Assembly (NCBI GenBank): GCA_030248215.1
Contig: JASANG010000850.1
Location: 124,001 to 188,000 of the forward strand
Direction of reading: 5' to 3'
DNA from: Enoplolaimus lenunculus
Lineage: Eukaryota > Nematoda > Enoplea > Enoplida > Thoracostomopsidae
Length of the DNA: 64,000 bases
Made by a program: the position numbers and the translations under genes. The notes below the pieces were generated by a model. It made no database searches, was not told where the DNA came from, and saw only the letters and a list, made by a program, of their open reading frames with translations. Positions 25,430-37,093 of this stretch are shown in pieces. Each line of letters starts with the position of its first letter. Position 1 is the stretch's first letter.

Positions 25430-25692
25430 CCCTTTCTCACATTGAGTTGTCTATAGGCAACTCAGCGCAGTTTATATACGGTAAATAATATATATCGCAC
25501 CGTGTTCAACAATTGCAACACGTATACATAGTACTAAATCACCACAAGACGTGAGAGCCCCCACGGGCTCGAGCGTCAAGCTCCTATAGCTGAGTGGTGA
25601 CGGTATACGCCTCCCACTCCAGTCACTGGAGTTCGAATCCTAGCATAAAAGTAGGTCTGAGGGGAAATAGGAATTATTCATGTGAGAAAGGG
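25430..25692 (+). mobile_element. piggyBac-like MITE with tRNA-like segment
   Basis: 263 bp between TTAA sites. Ends CCCTTTCTCACATTGAG and CATGTGAGAAAGGG, in line with the CCCTTT ends and TTAA targets of piggyBac. About 70 bases at 25579-25650 resemble a tRNA: an A-box-like TAGCTGAGTGGT and a B-box-like GAGTTCGAATCC. Confidence 0.92.
25579..25650 (+). other. tRNA-like segment inside a MITE
   Basis: Contains spaced A- and B-box-like motifs and GTTCGAATCC, the usual T-loop signature. The acceptor ends (GCTCCTA and TAGCATA) do not pair, and I cannot draw a good anticodon stem, so it is not a functional tRNA. It could still be an internal RNA polymerase III promoter. Confidence 0.6.
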
Positions 25693-26080
25693 TTAAGTTT
25701 TTTACAAAGTAAACTATTATCTTATATTTTTGATATTTTTATTGCTTATCATGGTGACGGTGATGTGTACAAATAAAAATGCCTGCTTACTCTCATGATA
25801 ATTTCTATTTTATGGAACCCGAGTCTGTTGAGAGCCGGAGAGAGTCGTACATCTTGCGCTGCTAAGTATTGAACAAAAAAACAACACCAAAACGTCATTG
25901 AATATAAGCGATTGCGATATGCGGATCATTTGAACACCTACGGTCCGGTGGAGCTGGTCTCCAACGGCTTGCTAATATATTATTTTTGGTTTTTCTATAT
26001 TTCATCAAATATTAATAGAAATATTCGTAGATATATAATAAGTTCTAAGCATTTTTTCCACACCTTTTGACGCTATATTA

Positions 26081-26410
26081 CAGGCTGCAACCGGAGGTGA
26101 AATGCTGGAGCCAAAGGTCAAAGAAACTTGCCGGATCCGGAGGTGGAGCGAAATTAGGTAGTAAAAATGATGGTTAATAGTTAATTTTAGCCAATATCTA
26201 CAATAAGTATGTTGTTAAGTTTTTTGGTTTTACGCATATTTTCTTTGAAATGTTGCAAATTCTTTGCTGAAAATTGTGGCAAAAGTAAAACGAAACGAGC
26301 TAAACAGATAAATTTTGCAAAATTATGCAAAATTTTACTACAATAATTGCCGGAACTTACAGCAAAAATTTTTCTGCAATAGCCGGAGGCAGACCTCGGG
26401 TTGTACCCTG
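26081..26410. mobile_element. hAT-like MITE, diverged copy
   Basis: Left CAGGCTGCAACCGGAGG, right GGGTTGTACCCTG; flanks CTATATTA and CTATATAT. Same family as 24783-25104. A further fragment at 27190-27310 has ACCGGAACCGG motifs. Confidence 0.8.
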
Positions 26411-27809
26411 CTATATATTGTAAATTGTGTTATCTCTATAGATAATTCCTCGATGTATGTTTTGCAAACATAAATGTGTGTGCGTTCAGCATTATGTGTA
26501 ACATTGCGAAAGGTTAACCGAGTTACGGATTAATACGTTGAGAAATGTTTGCCATTTTAAAACGCTGGCTGGCATTTTTAGCCATGGTAAAATACGACTG
26601 TCCTTAAAATATTCGGTTCTTCTTTGGCGGAAAAGTTCACTAACCCTTTTGTTGAGATGGGCGAATCATTTTAATACACGCGCACGCGTTGTTTATAGCT
26701 GCTTTAAAACGTTGCACCTATGCTATTGCTAAACAGACTTTTTTTACTATTATGTGGGATATTTGTTTGCAAGTTGCAGTTGCAATCATCAGGATGTATG
26801 TAAATAGCGTTTTCGTGCAGTGTTCCACAGTTAACTTTGAAGTAAAAGAAAAAACACAGTCGATTGGTTGCACTGTACATACAATTTGCAACTCTATACA
26901 ATGTAGCACAAGCGGCAGCGACAGCTCAAATTCCAAATACAGAAAAATTTTGCATTTTATAACTTGTTTCAAACAAGGGACGAGCTAACTATTTATTTGT
27001 TGCAAAAATGTTGCTTTGTACAATATATCTTGCTAGTGGATAAAATAGCTTGTTTTTCTATATTTTAGCATACTTAAAGTATGATCAATTGCGGAGTATG
27101 GGCACAAATTGAACATTTTGGCAATACACGCTCAGACAATTTTAGGGAAGCAAGTTTATGAATAAGTATGCCAATGTTTCTTAAATTTTCGAATGAGAAA
27201 AATTTCACTACGGAAAATAACGGAAAAATCCGGTGAACAAATACTGGATTTAAAACCGGAACCGGATTGTGAAAAATGCCGGAACCGGAAGTCCGGTTTA
27301 CGCTGGCTCGAACCCGAGTAGGCATTTGCATTTCTGAAAGGTTTTGTGTACATTTCTCATATTCGTAATAATTGTTCTACACAGCTATAGTCTGCATTAT
27401 TTTTCGTACATAGTTTATTAAAGCTTTGGTACTCTGTAGGTTATTCTATTCCGGCAATGGTTAGCTACATTGCACACGAAACCTTGACGTATATTAAGGC
27501 TTTTAGTAGAAAATCCTTCAAATTTATTTCTAAATTTCAATCATACTTCAAATATATATTAAATTTCATTGAAACAATACATATTTCATAATTGTATGCT
27601 AAAATTTCTGTTTTATATGCGAAAAACTCGGTCAATTTTCAGTTATTCTGTGTTTCTCGTTTGAGCCTGAAATAAAACTGCTCTCAAAATGAATTTCATA
27701 TAATGCCTGAATTGTAAATAGTGTTGCATCAAACAAAACGCTATTTTAAACGCTTTTAAAACATGTTTAAAAAATGTTTAGTAGCGGCACTCAAAGCCCT
27801 ATTTTAGCA

Positions 27810-28061
27810 CACTGTAAATTCCAGGGAATTAATTAATCAACTCAGACGGAAAGTTATTTATTTCTGAGTTAATAACAGTAAACTTTAGCTCACTCTGAGT
27901 TGACTTGATTCTCAATGTGAGTTGAGTTGACTCCGGGTGAGTTGCTTAACTAAATCAGAATGAGTTGAATCAACTCAGAACTGTGAGTTCTGATAGTCCT
28001 AATTCAGACTGAGTGATTCAACTCATTCTGAGTTAAAATCAACTCACTAGAATTTACTGTG
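27810..28061. mobile_element. CACTGTAAATTCC MITE
   Basis: Both ends recognisable (right end TTTACTGTG), flanked by CA on both sides. Confidence 0.9.
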
Positions 28062-28589
28062 CATTAATATATAACGCTTTTTAGAAAACGCGAAAAGTGT
28101 TCTGTATTTTCGACACCAATTTCTATAAGATTCGAAATATATTTTATACTGCGCTAAATATATATGTTTTACGGTCGAGCCGGTATATTTCAGTGTTGAT
28201 ACTTGATAATATATATATATTTCGTTCGCATTAGTAACCAAAACAAACCAACACTTGAAACAACAAATACTCTAAATTTTAGCAGGGTTGTCGTTTCAAA
28301 GCCAAACCAGCTGGTTAACTACCTGACACTTTTATCTGCAGGAATAGTTGAGGGAATGCTAACACATATATTAATAGAAACCAAAAAAACTGCGAAACTA
28401 TAAAGTTACTGCAATATTTAGAAAATGCTGGTTGCAAAATATAAATGACATCGGGTATTAAAGATAAACAAATATAACGTATGATGGTTTCAAGTCAAAC
28501 TAAAGTTTTAGTTGCAATTTTGGATTAAAAATGCACCCTATCGCGAGTTCAGATTTACCGTTAATACGAAAACAGTGAAAATATTTTAT

Positions 28590-28650
28590 GCTTACCCTGC
28601 TCGCTTTTTCCTGAAATAAAATGGCATATTCCGTAAATTTTTCCCTGAAC
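28590..28650 (-). pseudogene. Diverged remnant of the duplicated terminal exon
   Basis: On the minus strand this reads CCATTTTATTTCAG then GAAAAAGCGAGCAGG then GTAAGC. The first part matches the acceptor and start of the four intact terminal exons (GAACAAACGAGCATC); after 15 bases similarity is lost. The flanks further out (28200-28450) also resemble the sequence beside the copy at 29372. It is an older, decayed copy. Confidence 0.4.
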
Positions 28651-29371
28651 CGATTTTAATAAACTTTTTTGTTTGAAAGCATATGGTTGTAGCATGTTAA
28701 CCTCGAATTGGAATTATTCAAGTCTATGTTGCTCCGCTTCCATTTTTGAAGGTGTCTAATGGGTCAACCACGTTATACTGTCTACGCTACTGTGAAAAAT
28801 TGTCATCACATACGAGCCCCTAAGTCTGTAGTTTTGTTGTTTCTAAATTACATGTCCAAATGTCACTCATTTCCGGTGTAGGCCTTGCTGACAACTCGCA
28901 CTCTCTAAACGACCTATGCTTGGTCACGTTGCCGTCCATACCCATGCTAAATTGTCAATACGATATTTAAAGGACAACTGTTTTGTCCGGAGTATGTCAA
29001 AAGGGACTCAGCTTATTTCTCAACGCTAATTTTGTCCGAAGGAACTTTGTTTAGCGATTATACAGGGATTGATATTTTTGAATTGGTGTAAAACACTGAA
29101 ACAAGCCTCAAAGTGAGCTTATGTAACGTGTAAAACAACGCCCATTTTGAATCAGAACTTCAAACATAACAGTGCGAGATCCAGTTAGACGCTGCAACTA
29201 CTCAAAAGTTTTAGCAGGGCAATCGTCTTTATAACCTAGGGTTAAACATCTGACGCATTATCTGCAGCAATAGTTGAGAGAACGCTAATACGTATTAAAA
29301 ACCAAAAAATGCGAAACTATAGCATAATTGAAATAAAAACATAATTTTGGTTTAGTAAAAAAATTCAATGC

Positions 29372-29507
29372 CTACCAGCCTTCAACATAAACCGGAATTC
29401 CGTCACTGGTCCATCCGCTAGGACCGCCGCCACCATTATTTAAATCAAAAGTGCCCAGTCCTTCAATTGTCATAGTTTGCCTCTTCGTCGGCGATGCTCG
29501 TTTGTTC
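29372..29507 (-). CDS. Terminal exon copy 4 (duplicated)
   Basis: The copy furthest from the start exons, about 9.4 kb downstream of the predicted ATG. Acceptor, 44-codon frame and stop are preserved. A more diverged remnant of the acceptor and first 14 exon bases lies near 28597-28620, so this exon began duplicating before the recent tandem units formed. Confidence 0.5.
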
Positions 29508-30029
29508 CTAAAATAAAATGGCAAATTCCGTGATTTTTATGCTGAACAGTGGTCTCAGCAATATCCTTGCCAAAGCATAGCTGCATTGATAGCCAGCTAA
29601 CCACAAAGTTATACTCCCTGTTCTGTATAGTAATGCTCAGTATGGCCCATGTATACTTTAATGCCGTCCCAACATCTCATCGTTCCAGCTAAAAATTGAT
29701 AGTTTTGTCTGTGGTGGAATTTTGGGATTTTGGAAATTTAATAGAAATCATTGAAAGCAATTTCTGGGGCCTATGCTTAGGCTTAGGTTTAAGATTTGGC
29801 AATCCTCTGGTTCAAGATTATGCTTAGGATTAATCTCAAATGACCCCTCGGCTAAATGTTAGGCTTAGCCTTAGGCTTATACTTAGGCTACGGCTTAGGT
29901 TTAGGCTTAGGCATAGGCTTTGCTGAAGCTACAGGAACAGGCTTTGCTTTTGGGCTAAATCTTAGGATTTGGCTTGAGGCTTAGGCTTAGGCTTAGATGT
30001 AGGCTTACGCTCTCGGGGCATTAAACCTT

Positions 30030-30400
30030 TGATCATATCCCGCAATCCCAAAATCCCACCTTCGACCATATCCCGAAGTCCCAAAATCCCACCTCCAACC
30101 ATATCCCGAAATCGCAAAATCCCACTTTTGACCATATCCCGAAGTTCCAAAATCCCACCTTCAACTGTATCCCGAAATATCACCTTCCACTATATCTTGA
30201 AATCCCAAAACCCCACCTTCAACTATATTCCAAAATTCCACCTTTGACCATATCCCAAAATCCCACCTTCCATTATATCCCGAATTCCCAAAATCCCACC
30301 TTTGACCATATACCGAAATCCCACCTTCAACTATATCCCGAAATCCCAAAATCCCACCTTCAACTATATCCCGAAATCCCAAAATCCTAACTTCGACCAT
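30030..30400. repeat. Minisatellite ATCCCGAAATCCCAAAATCC
   Basis: About ten degenerate units of roughly 35-40 bp built from CATATCCCGAAATCCCAAAA and TCCCACCTTCGAC. Equivalent arrays occur at 33300-33560, 35520-35890 and 38080-38400 in the other tandem units. They give spurious open frames on both strands (for example repeated DMVEGGILGF). Confidence 0.85.
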
Positions 30401-30689
30401 ATCTCACGTTCTTGTGATGGGATGGTGGGATTCCGGGATGGCAGCGAGGAACACATGAGATCCAAGTGTATATCACTCTCACGTAATGCGTGCGCTTCGT
30501 ATATAATGAACGTTCGACAGTATAGTTAGCTGCACGGATTATGCAACTTTTGCGTAGACTGTATAGCGGAAATTTTTATAAAGCGGCTATTTACCTTGAA
30601 CGTTCCACTCAACTGCACAATAGGTGTGGAATGTCTGATATATAGATAGTGTGCTTAAGAAATTATTTTTCGCAAAATTTCAAATTTCT

Positions 30690-31440
30690 TCATAATTAGA
30701 ATTTTTCCACCAAAATTTAAATTTTCAAACCAAAATTTTACTTCCCACCAAAATTTGAAATTTCCGCCGAAATTCAAATTTGCAGCCTAACTTTGAATTT
30801 CTTTCCAAAATTTAAAATTTGAATATTCCCGCCAAAATTTATATTCCTTCACCAAAAATTGTTATTTTCTGCCAGAATTTGAATTAATTTGAATTTTGCA
30901 AACAAATTTGAATTTCCCATCAAAATTTGAATTTTTTCACCAAATTTGAATTTCCGGCACAAATTTGAATTTCCCGCCAAAGCTCAAATTCCCTGCCAAA
31001 ATTTGAATTTTGTCGCTAAAATTTGAATTTTACGTCAAAATTTGAATGTTCCCGCCAAAATTTGAATTTTTCCGCCAAAATTGTTATTTCCTCCAAAATT
31101 TGAATTAATTTGAAATGTAAAATTTTACCAACAAATTTGAATTTCCTACCAAAATTTGAATATTTGCACCAAAATTTGAATTTTCAGCCGAAATATGAAA
31201 TTCCCGCCAAAGTTCAAAGTTTCTGCCAAAGTTTGAATTTTGCCGCCAAATTTTGAATTTCCGCCAAAAGTTAAATGTTCCCGCCAAAACGTGAATGTTT
31301 CCGCCAAAATTTGGAACGTTCCCGCCAAATTGCTATTTCCCGCCAAAATTTGAGTTTCCCCGGTAAAATTCGAAGTTTCCGCCGAAATTAGAATTTTTCC
31401 GCCAAAATTGTTATTTCCCGCCAATTTTTAAATCACCTCC
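30690..31440. repeat. Minisatellite CCGCCAAAATTTGAATTT
   Basis: About forty degenerate 17-19-bp units of TTTCCCGCCAAAATTTGAA. Equivalent arrays are at about 33850-34610 and 36190-36840. The arrays differ in unit number between copies, as expected for unequal exchange. Frames such as NFGGKIQ repeats are artefacts of the array. Confidence 0.88.
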
Positions 31441-32324
31441 GCAATTTAAAACGCCTAAATGTCCATCAATTTGTGTCTCAAGTGATAAGATAATAATTGC
31501 TTTTTGTAAACAGTATTGGCACATATACCGTCTTTTCAAAATGGTCGGGTCGTTGCATGTGCGGAGCGCACGCATAACATATGAGTGAACATACGTAGTT
31601 GCTAAACTAAACAAATTTATATTGAAACTGACTGTTATTGATATTTTGAATGAGTGTAAAAACACTGAAACAAGCTTCAAAGTGACCTTATGTAAAGTGG
31701 GAAACAACGTCTATTTTGAAGTCAGAGCTTCAAACATAACAGTGCGAGATCCAGTTAGACGCTGCCACTATTCAAAGTTTTAGCAGGGCAATCGTCTTTA
31801 ACCTGGGGTTAAACATCTGACGCATTATCTGCAGCAATAGTTCAGAGAACGCTAATACGTATTAATAACCAAAACATGCGAAACTATAGCATAATTAAAA
31901 AACATAATTTTGGTTTAAGTATATAAATGACACTGGATACATGATTGACAAATAACCCCAGATGTACCGAAAAGTTTAAAGTTATTCGAAGTGGCGCCGC
32001 AACAGGATGGAGAAAGGAATGTAGCGACCTGACCTCCCATTTTTGAAGCTGTTCAATTGTGTTTAAGCAGTCAGAAAATTTTTTGAAAAATGTTAATGTC
32101 CCAAGCATACAATTTGTTACATTTGTATTTGGTTTCTTGCGCGCTTCAGCAACGCGGCGTCTTTACCCTTTGCATTTTGCACCCCTGTGTATATGGGATG
32201 TGGCTTTCAGCAAAGTTAAACCAACAGTTTAGTTCCGACCGGCGATTGGATGTGCACCTACGTAGAGTCAACCTAATTGTTAATATTGCGAACTTACTTA
32301 GATAATAGTAAAAATATTCAATGC

Positions 32325-32460
32325 CTACCAGCCTTCAACATAAACCGGAATTCCGTCACTGGTCCATCCGCTAGGACCGCCGCCACCATTATTTAAATCA
32401 AAAGTGCCCAGTCCTTCAATTGTCATAGTTTGCCTCTTCGTCGGCGATGCTCGTTTGTTC
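32325..32460 (-). CDS. Terminal exon copy 3 (duplicated)
   Basis: Another copy of the 136-nt terminal exon, with intact acceptor, frame and stop, at the left end of the second 2.5-kb tandem unit. It reads exactly like the copies at 29372, 34859 and 37094. Confidence 0.5.
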
Positions 32461-33299
32461 CTAAAATAAAATGGCAAATTCCGTGATTTTTATGCTGAAC
32501 AGTGGTCTCAGCAATATCCTTGCCAAAGCATAGCTGCATTGATAGCCAGCTAACCACAAAGTTATACTCCCTGTTCTGTATAGTAATGCTCAGTATGGCC
32601 CATGTATACTTTAATGCCGTCCCAAAATCTCATCGTTCCAGCTAAAAATTGATAGCCTTTGTCTGTGGTGGGATTTTGGGATTTTGGAAATTCAATAGAA
32701 ATCATTGAAAGCAATTTCTGGGGCCTATGCTTAGGCTTAGGTTTAAGATTTGGCAATCCTCTGGTTCAAGATTATGCTTAGGATTAGACTAGGTTCAGTA
32801 TTAGGTTAGAGTTAGTCCCGGTTCTGTTTTAGGCTTGTGTTTAGAATTAGGCGTTTGGCGCGGGATCTGTCATAAGCTTAGATATTGACATTAGAGAGGT
32901 TTAGGCTTAGGCTGAGGCTTTAGGAATAGGCTTTGGTTTAAACATAAATTAGATCTTAAAATGACGCTTAGCTAAATGTTAGGCTTAGGCTAGGCTTAGG
33001 TTTTAGGTTTAGGCACTGGCTTAGCCTGATTGTATAGGAGCAAGCTTTGGTTTAAACATAGATTTAATCTCAAATGACCCCTGGGCTAAATGTTAGGCTT
33101 AGCCTTAGGCTTATACTTAGGCTTAGGCTTAGGTTTAGGCTTAGGCATAGGTTTTGCTGAGGCTCTAGGAACAGGCTTTGCTGAAGCTATAGGAACAGGC
33201 TTTGCTCTTGGGCTAAATCTTAGGACTTGGCTTAAGGCTTAGGCTTAGGCTTAGGCTTAGATGTAGGTTTACGCTCTCGGGTCATTAAACCTTTGATCA

Positions 33300-34610
33300 T
33301 AACCTACAATTCCAAAATCCCACCTTCGACCATATCCAGAAATCCTAAAAGCCTACCTTCAGCCATATCCCAAAATCCCAAAATTTCATTTTCGACCATA
33401 TCCCAAAATCCCAAAATCCCACCTACAACCATATCCCGAAATAGCAAAATCCCACCTTTGACCATATCTTGAAATCTCAAAATCCCACCTTCAACTATAT
33501 CCCAAAGTTCCACCTTTAACCATATCCCGAAATCCCAAAATCCTAACTTCGACCATACCTCACGTTCTTGTGATGGGATGGAGGGATTCCAGGATGGCAG
33601 CGAGGAACACATGGGACCTAAGTATTATATCACTCACACGTAATGCGTGCGCTTCGCATAATGAACGTTCGACAGTATAGTTAGCTGTACGGATTATACA
33701 ACTTTTGCGTAGACTGTATAGCGGAAATTTTTATACAGCGGCTATTTACCTTGAACGTTCCACTCAACTGCACAATAGGTGTGGAATGCCTGATATATAG
33801 ATAGTGTGCTTACGAAATTATTATTTTTCGCAAAATTTCAAATTTCTTCATAATTAGAATTTTTCCACCAAAATTTTAATTCCCACCAAAATTTGAAATT
33901 TAGGCCGAAATTCAAATTTTCCGCCTAACTTTGAATTTCTTGCCTAAATTTAAAATTTGAATATTCCCGCCAAAATTTAAATTCATTCACAAAAAAATTC
34001 CTATTTTCTGCCAGAATTTGAATTAATTTGAATTTTGCAAACAAATTTGAATTTCCTATCAAAATTTGAATTTTTTCACCAAATTTGAATTTCCCATCAA
34101 AATTTGAATTTTTTCACCAAATTTGAATTTCCGCCACAAATTTGAATTTCCCACCAAAGTTCAAATTTCCTGCCAAAATTTGAATTTTGCCGCTAAAATT
34201 TGAATTTTACGTCAAAATTTGGATGTTCCCGCCAAAATTTGAATTTTTCCGCCAAAATTTTTATTTCCCCCAAAATTTGAATTAATTTGAAATGTACAAT
34301 TTTACCAACAAATTTGAATTTCCTACCAAAATTTGAATATTTCCACCAAAATTTGAATTTTCAGCCGAAATATGAAATTCCCGCCAAAGTTCAAAGTTTC
34401 TGCCAAAGTTTGAATTTTGCCGCCAAATTTTGAATTTCCGCCAAAATTTAAATGTTCCCGCCAAAACGTGAGTGTTTCCGCCAATGCTTGGAACGTTCCC
34501 GCCAAATTGCTATTTCCCGCCAAAATTTGAGTTTCCCCGGTAAAACTCGAAGTTTCCGCCGAAATTAGAATTTTTCCGCCAAAATTGTTATTTCCCGCCA
34601 ATTTTTAAAT
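33300..34610. repeat. Both minisatellites, second tandem unit
   Basis: The ATCCCGAAATCCC array occupies 33300-33560 and the CCGCCAAAATTTGAA array 33850-34610, separated by the conserved block with ATGAACGTTCGACAG. No gene seen. Confidence 0.85.
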
Positions 34611-34858
34611 CACCTCCGCAATTTAAAACGCCTAAATGTCCATCAATTTGTGTCTCAAGTGATCAGATAACAATTGCTTTTTGTAAACAATATTGGCAAT
34701 ATACCGTCTGTTCAAAACGGTCGGGTCGTTGCATGTGCGGAGCGCACGCATAACATATGAGTGAACATACGTAGTTACCAAACTAAACAAATTTCGTAGA
34801 GTCAACCTAATTGTTAATATTGCGAACTTACTTAGATAATAGTAAAAATATTCAATGC

Positions 34859-34994
34859 CTACCAGCCTTCAACATAAACCGGAATTCCGTCACTGGTCCA
34901 TCCGCTAGGACCGCCGCCACCATTATTTAAATCAAAAGTGCCCAGTCCTTCAATTGTCATAGTTTGCCTCTTCGTCGGCGATGCTCGTTTGTTC
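34859..34994 (-). CDS. Terminal exon copy 2 (duplicated)
   Basis: A 136-nt copy of the exon at 37094-37229. It has the same TTTTATTTTAG acceptor, the same 44-codon reading (NKRASPTKRQTM ... GIPVYVEGW) and the same TAG stop. I see no difference between copies within the exon. Flanking sequence also matches, with a few substitutions further out. Whether it is used as an alternative last exon cannot be told from sequence. Confidence 0.5.
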
Positions 34995-35519
34995 CTAAAA
35001 TAAAATGGCAAATTCCGTGATTTTTATGCTGAACAGTGGTCTCAGCAATATCCTTGCCAAAGCATAGCTGCATCGATAGCCAGCTGACCACAAAGTTATA
35101 CACCCTGTTCTGTATAGTAATGCTCAGTATGGCCCATGTATACTTTAATGCCGTCCCAAAATCTCATCGTTCCAGCTAAAAATTGATAGCTTCTGTCTGT
35201 GGTGGGATTTTGGGATTTTGGAAATTTAATAGAAATCATTGAAAGCAATTTCTGGGGCCTATGCTTAGGCTTAGGTTTAAGATTTGGCAATCCTCTGGTT
35301 CAAGATTATGCTTAGGATTAATCTCAAATGACCCCTCGGCTAAATGTTAGGCTTAGCCTTAGGCTTATACTTAGGCTACGGCTTAGGTTTAGGCTTAGGC
35401 ATAGGCTTTGCTGAAGCTACAGGAACAGGCTTTGCTTTTGGGCTAAATCTTAGGATTTGGCTTGAGGCTTAGGCTTAGGCTTAGATGTAGGCTTACGCTC
35501 TCGGGGCATTAAACCTTTG

Positions 35520-36840
35520 ATCATATCCCGCAATCCCAAAATCCCACCTTCGACCATATCCCGAAGTCCCAAAATCCCACCTTCAACCATATCCCGAAAT
35601 CGCAAAATCCCACTTTTGACCATATCCCGAAGTTCCAAAATCCCACCTTCAACTATATCCCGAAATATCACCTTCCACTATATCTTGAAATCCCAAAATC
35701 CCACCTTCAACTATATTCCAAAATTCCACCTTTGACCATATCCCAAAATCCCACCTTCCATTATATCCCGAAATTCCAAAATCCCACCTTTAACCATATA
35801 CCGAAATCCCACCTTCAACTATATTTCGAAATCCCAAAATCCCACCTTCAACTATATCCCGAAATCCCAAAATCATAACTTCGACCATATCTCACGTTCT
35901 TGTGATGGGATGGTGGGATTCCGGGATGGCAGCGAGGAACACATGAGATCCAAGTGTATATCACTCTCACGTAATGCGTGCGCTTCGTATATAATGAACG
36001 TTCGACAGTATAGTTAGCTGCACGGATTATGCAACTTTTGCGTAGACTGTATAGCGGAAATTTTTATAAAGCGGCTATTTACCTTGAACGTTCCACTCAA
36101 CTGCACAATAGGTGTGGAATGTCTGATATATAGATAGTGTGCTTAAGAAATTATTTTTCGCAAAATTTCAAATTTCTTCATAATTATTATTTTTCCACCA
36201 AAATTTAAATTTTCAAACCAAAATTTTACTTCCCACCAAAATTTGAAATTTCCGCCGAAATTCAAATTTGCAGCCTAACTTTGAATTTCTTTCCAAAATT
36301 TAAAATTTGAATATTCCCGCCAAAATTTATATTCCTTCACCAAAAATTGTTATTTTCTTCCAGAATTTGAATTAATTTGAATTTTGCAAACAAATTTGAA
36401 TTTCCCGCCAAAGCTCAAATTCCCTGCCAAAATTTGAATTTTGTCGCTAAAATTTGAATTTTACGTCAAAATTTGAATTTTTCCGCCAAAATTGTTATTT
36501 CCTCCAAAATTTGAATTAATTTGAAATGTAAAATTTTACCAACAAATTTGAATTTCCTACCAAAATTTGAATATTTCCACCAAAATTTGAATTTTCAGCC
36601 AAAATATGAAATTCCCGCCAAAGTTCAAAGTTCCTGCCGAAGTTTGAATTTTGCCGCCAAATTTTGAATTTCCGCCAAAATTTAAATGTTCCCGCCAAAA
36701 CGTGAATGTTTCCGCCAAAATTTGGAACGTTCCCGCCAAATTGCTATTTCCCGCCAAAATTTGAGTTTCCCCGGTAAAACTCGAAGTTTCCGCCGAAATT
36801 AGAATTTTTCCGCCAAAATTGTTATTTCCCGCCAATTTTT
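35520..36840. repeat. Both minisatellites, third tandem unit
   Basis: Same order as in the first unit: the ATCCCGAAATCCC array (35520-35890), conserved block, then a shorter CCGCCAAAATTTGAA array (36190-36840). It is closer in sequence to unit 1 than to unit 2. No gene seen. Confidence 0.85.
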
Positions 36841-37093
36841 AAATCACCTCCGCAATTTAAAACGCCTAAATGTCCATCAATTTGTGTCTCAAGTGATAAG
36901 ATAACAATTGCTTTTTGTAAACAGTATTGGCATATATACCGTCTGTTCAAAACGGTCGGGTCGTTGCATGTGCGGAGCGCACGCATAACATATGAGTGAA
37001 CATACGTAGTTACCAAACTAAACAAATTTCGTAGAGTCAACCTAATTGTTAATATTGCGAACTTACTTAGATAATAGTAAAAAAATTCAATGC

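Noticed and set aside
25579-25650. Functional tRNA gene
   Set aside because: Acceptor ends do not pair and no good anticodon stem can be drawn; it recurs only inside piggyBac-like MITE copies.
30000-30400. Gly/Ile repeat protein (DMVEGGILGF) on the minus strand
   Set aside because: Product of the ATCCCGAAATCCC minisatellite.
31105-31424. Asn/Phe/Gly-rich repeat protein on the minus strand, also at 34282 and 36516
   Set aside because: They follow the CCGCCAAAATTTGAA minisatellite and change with each copy; no start, splice or domain support.
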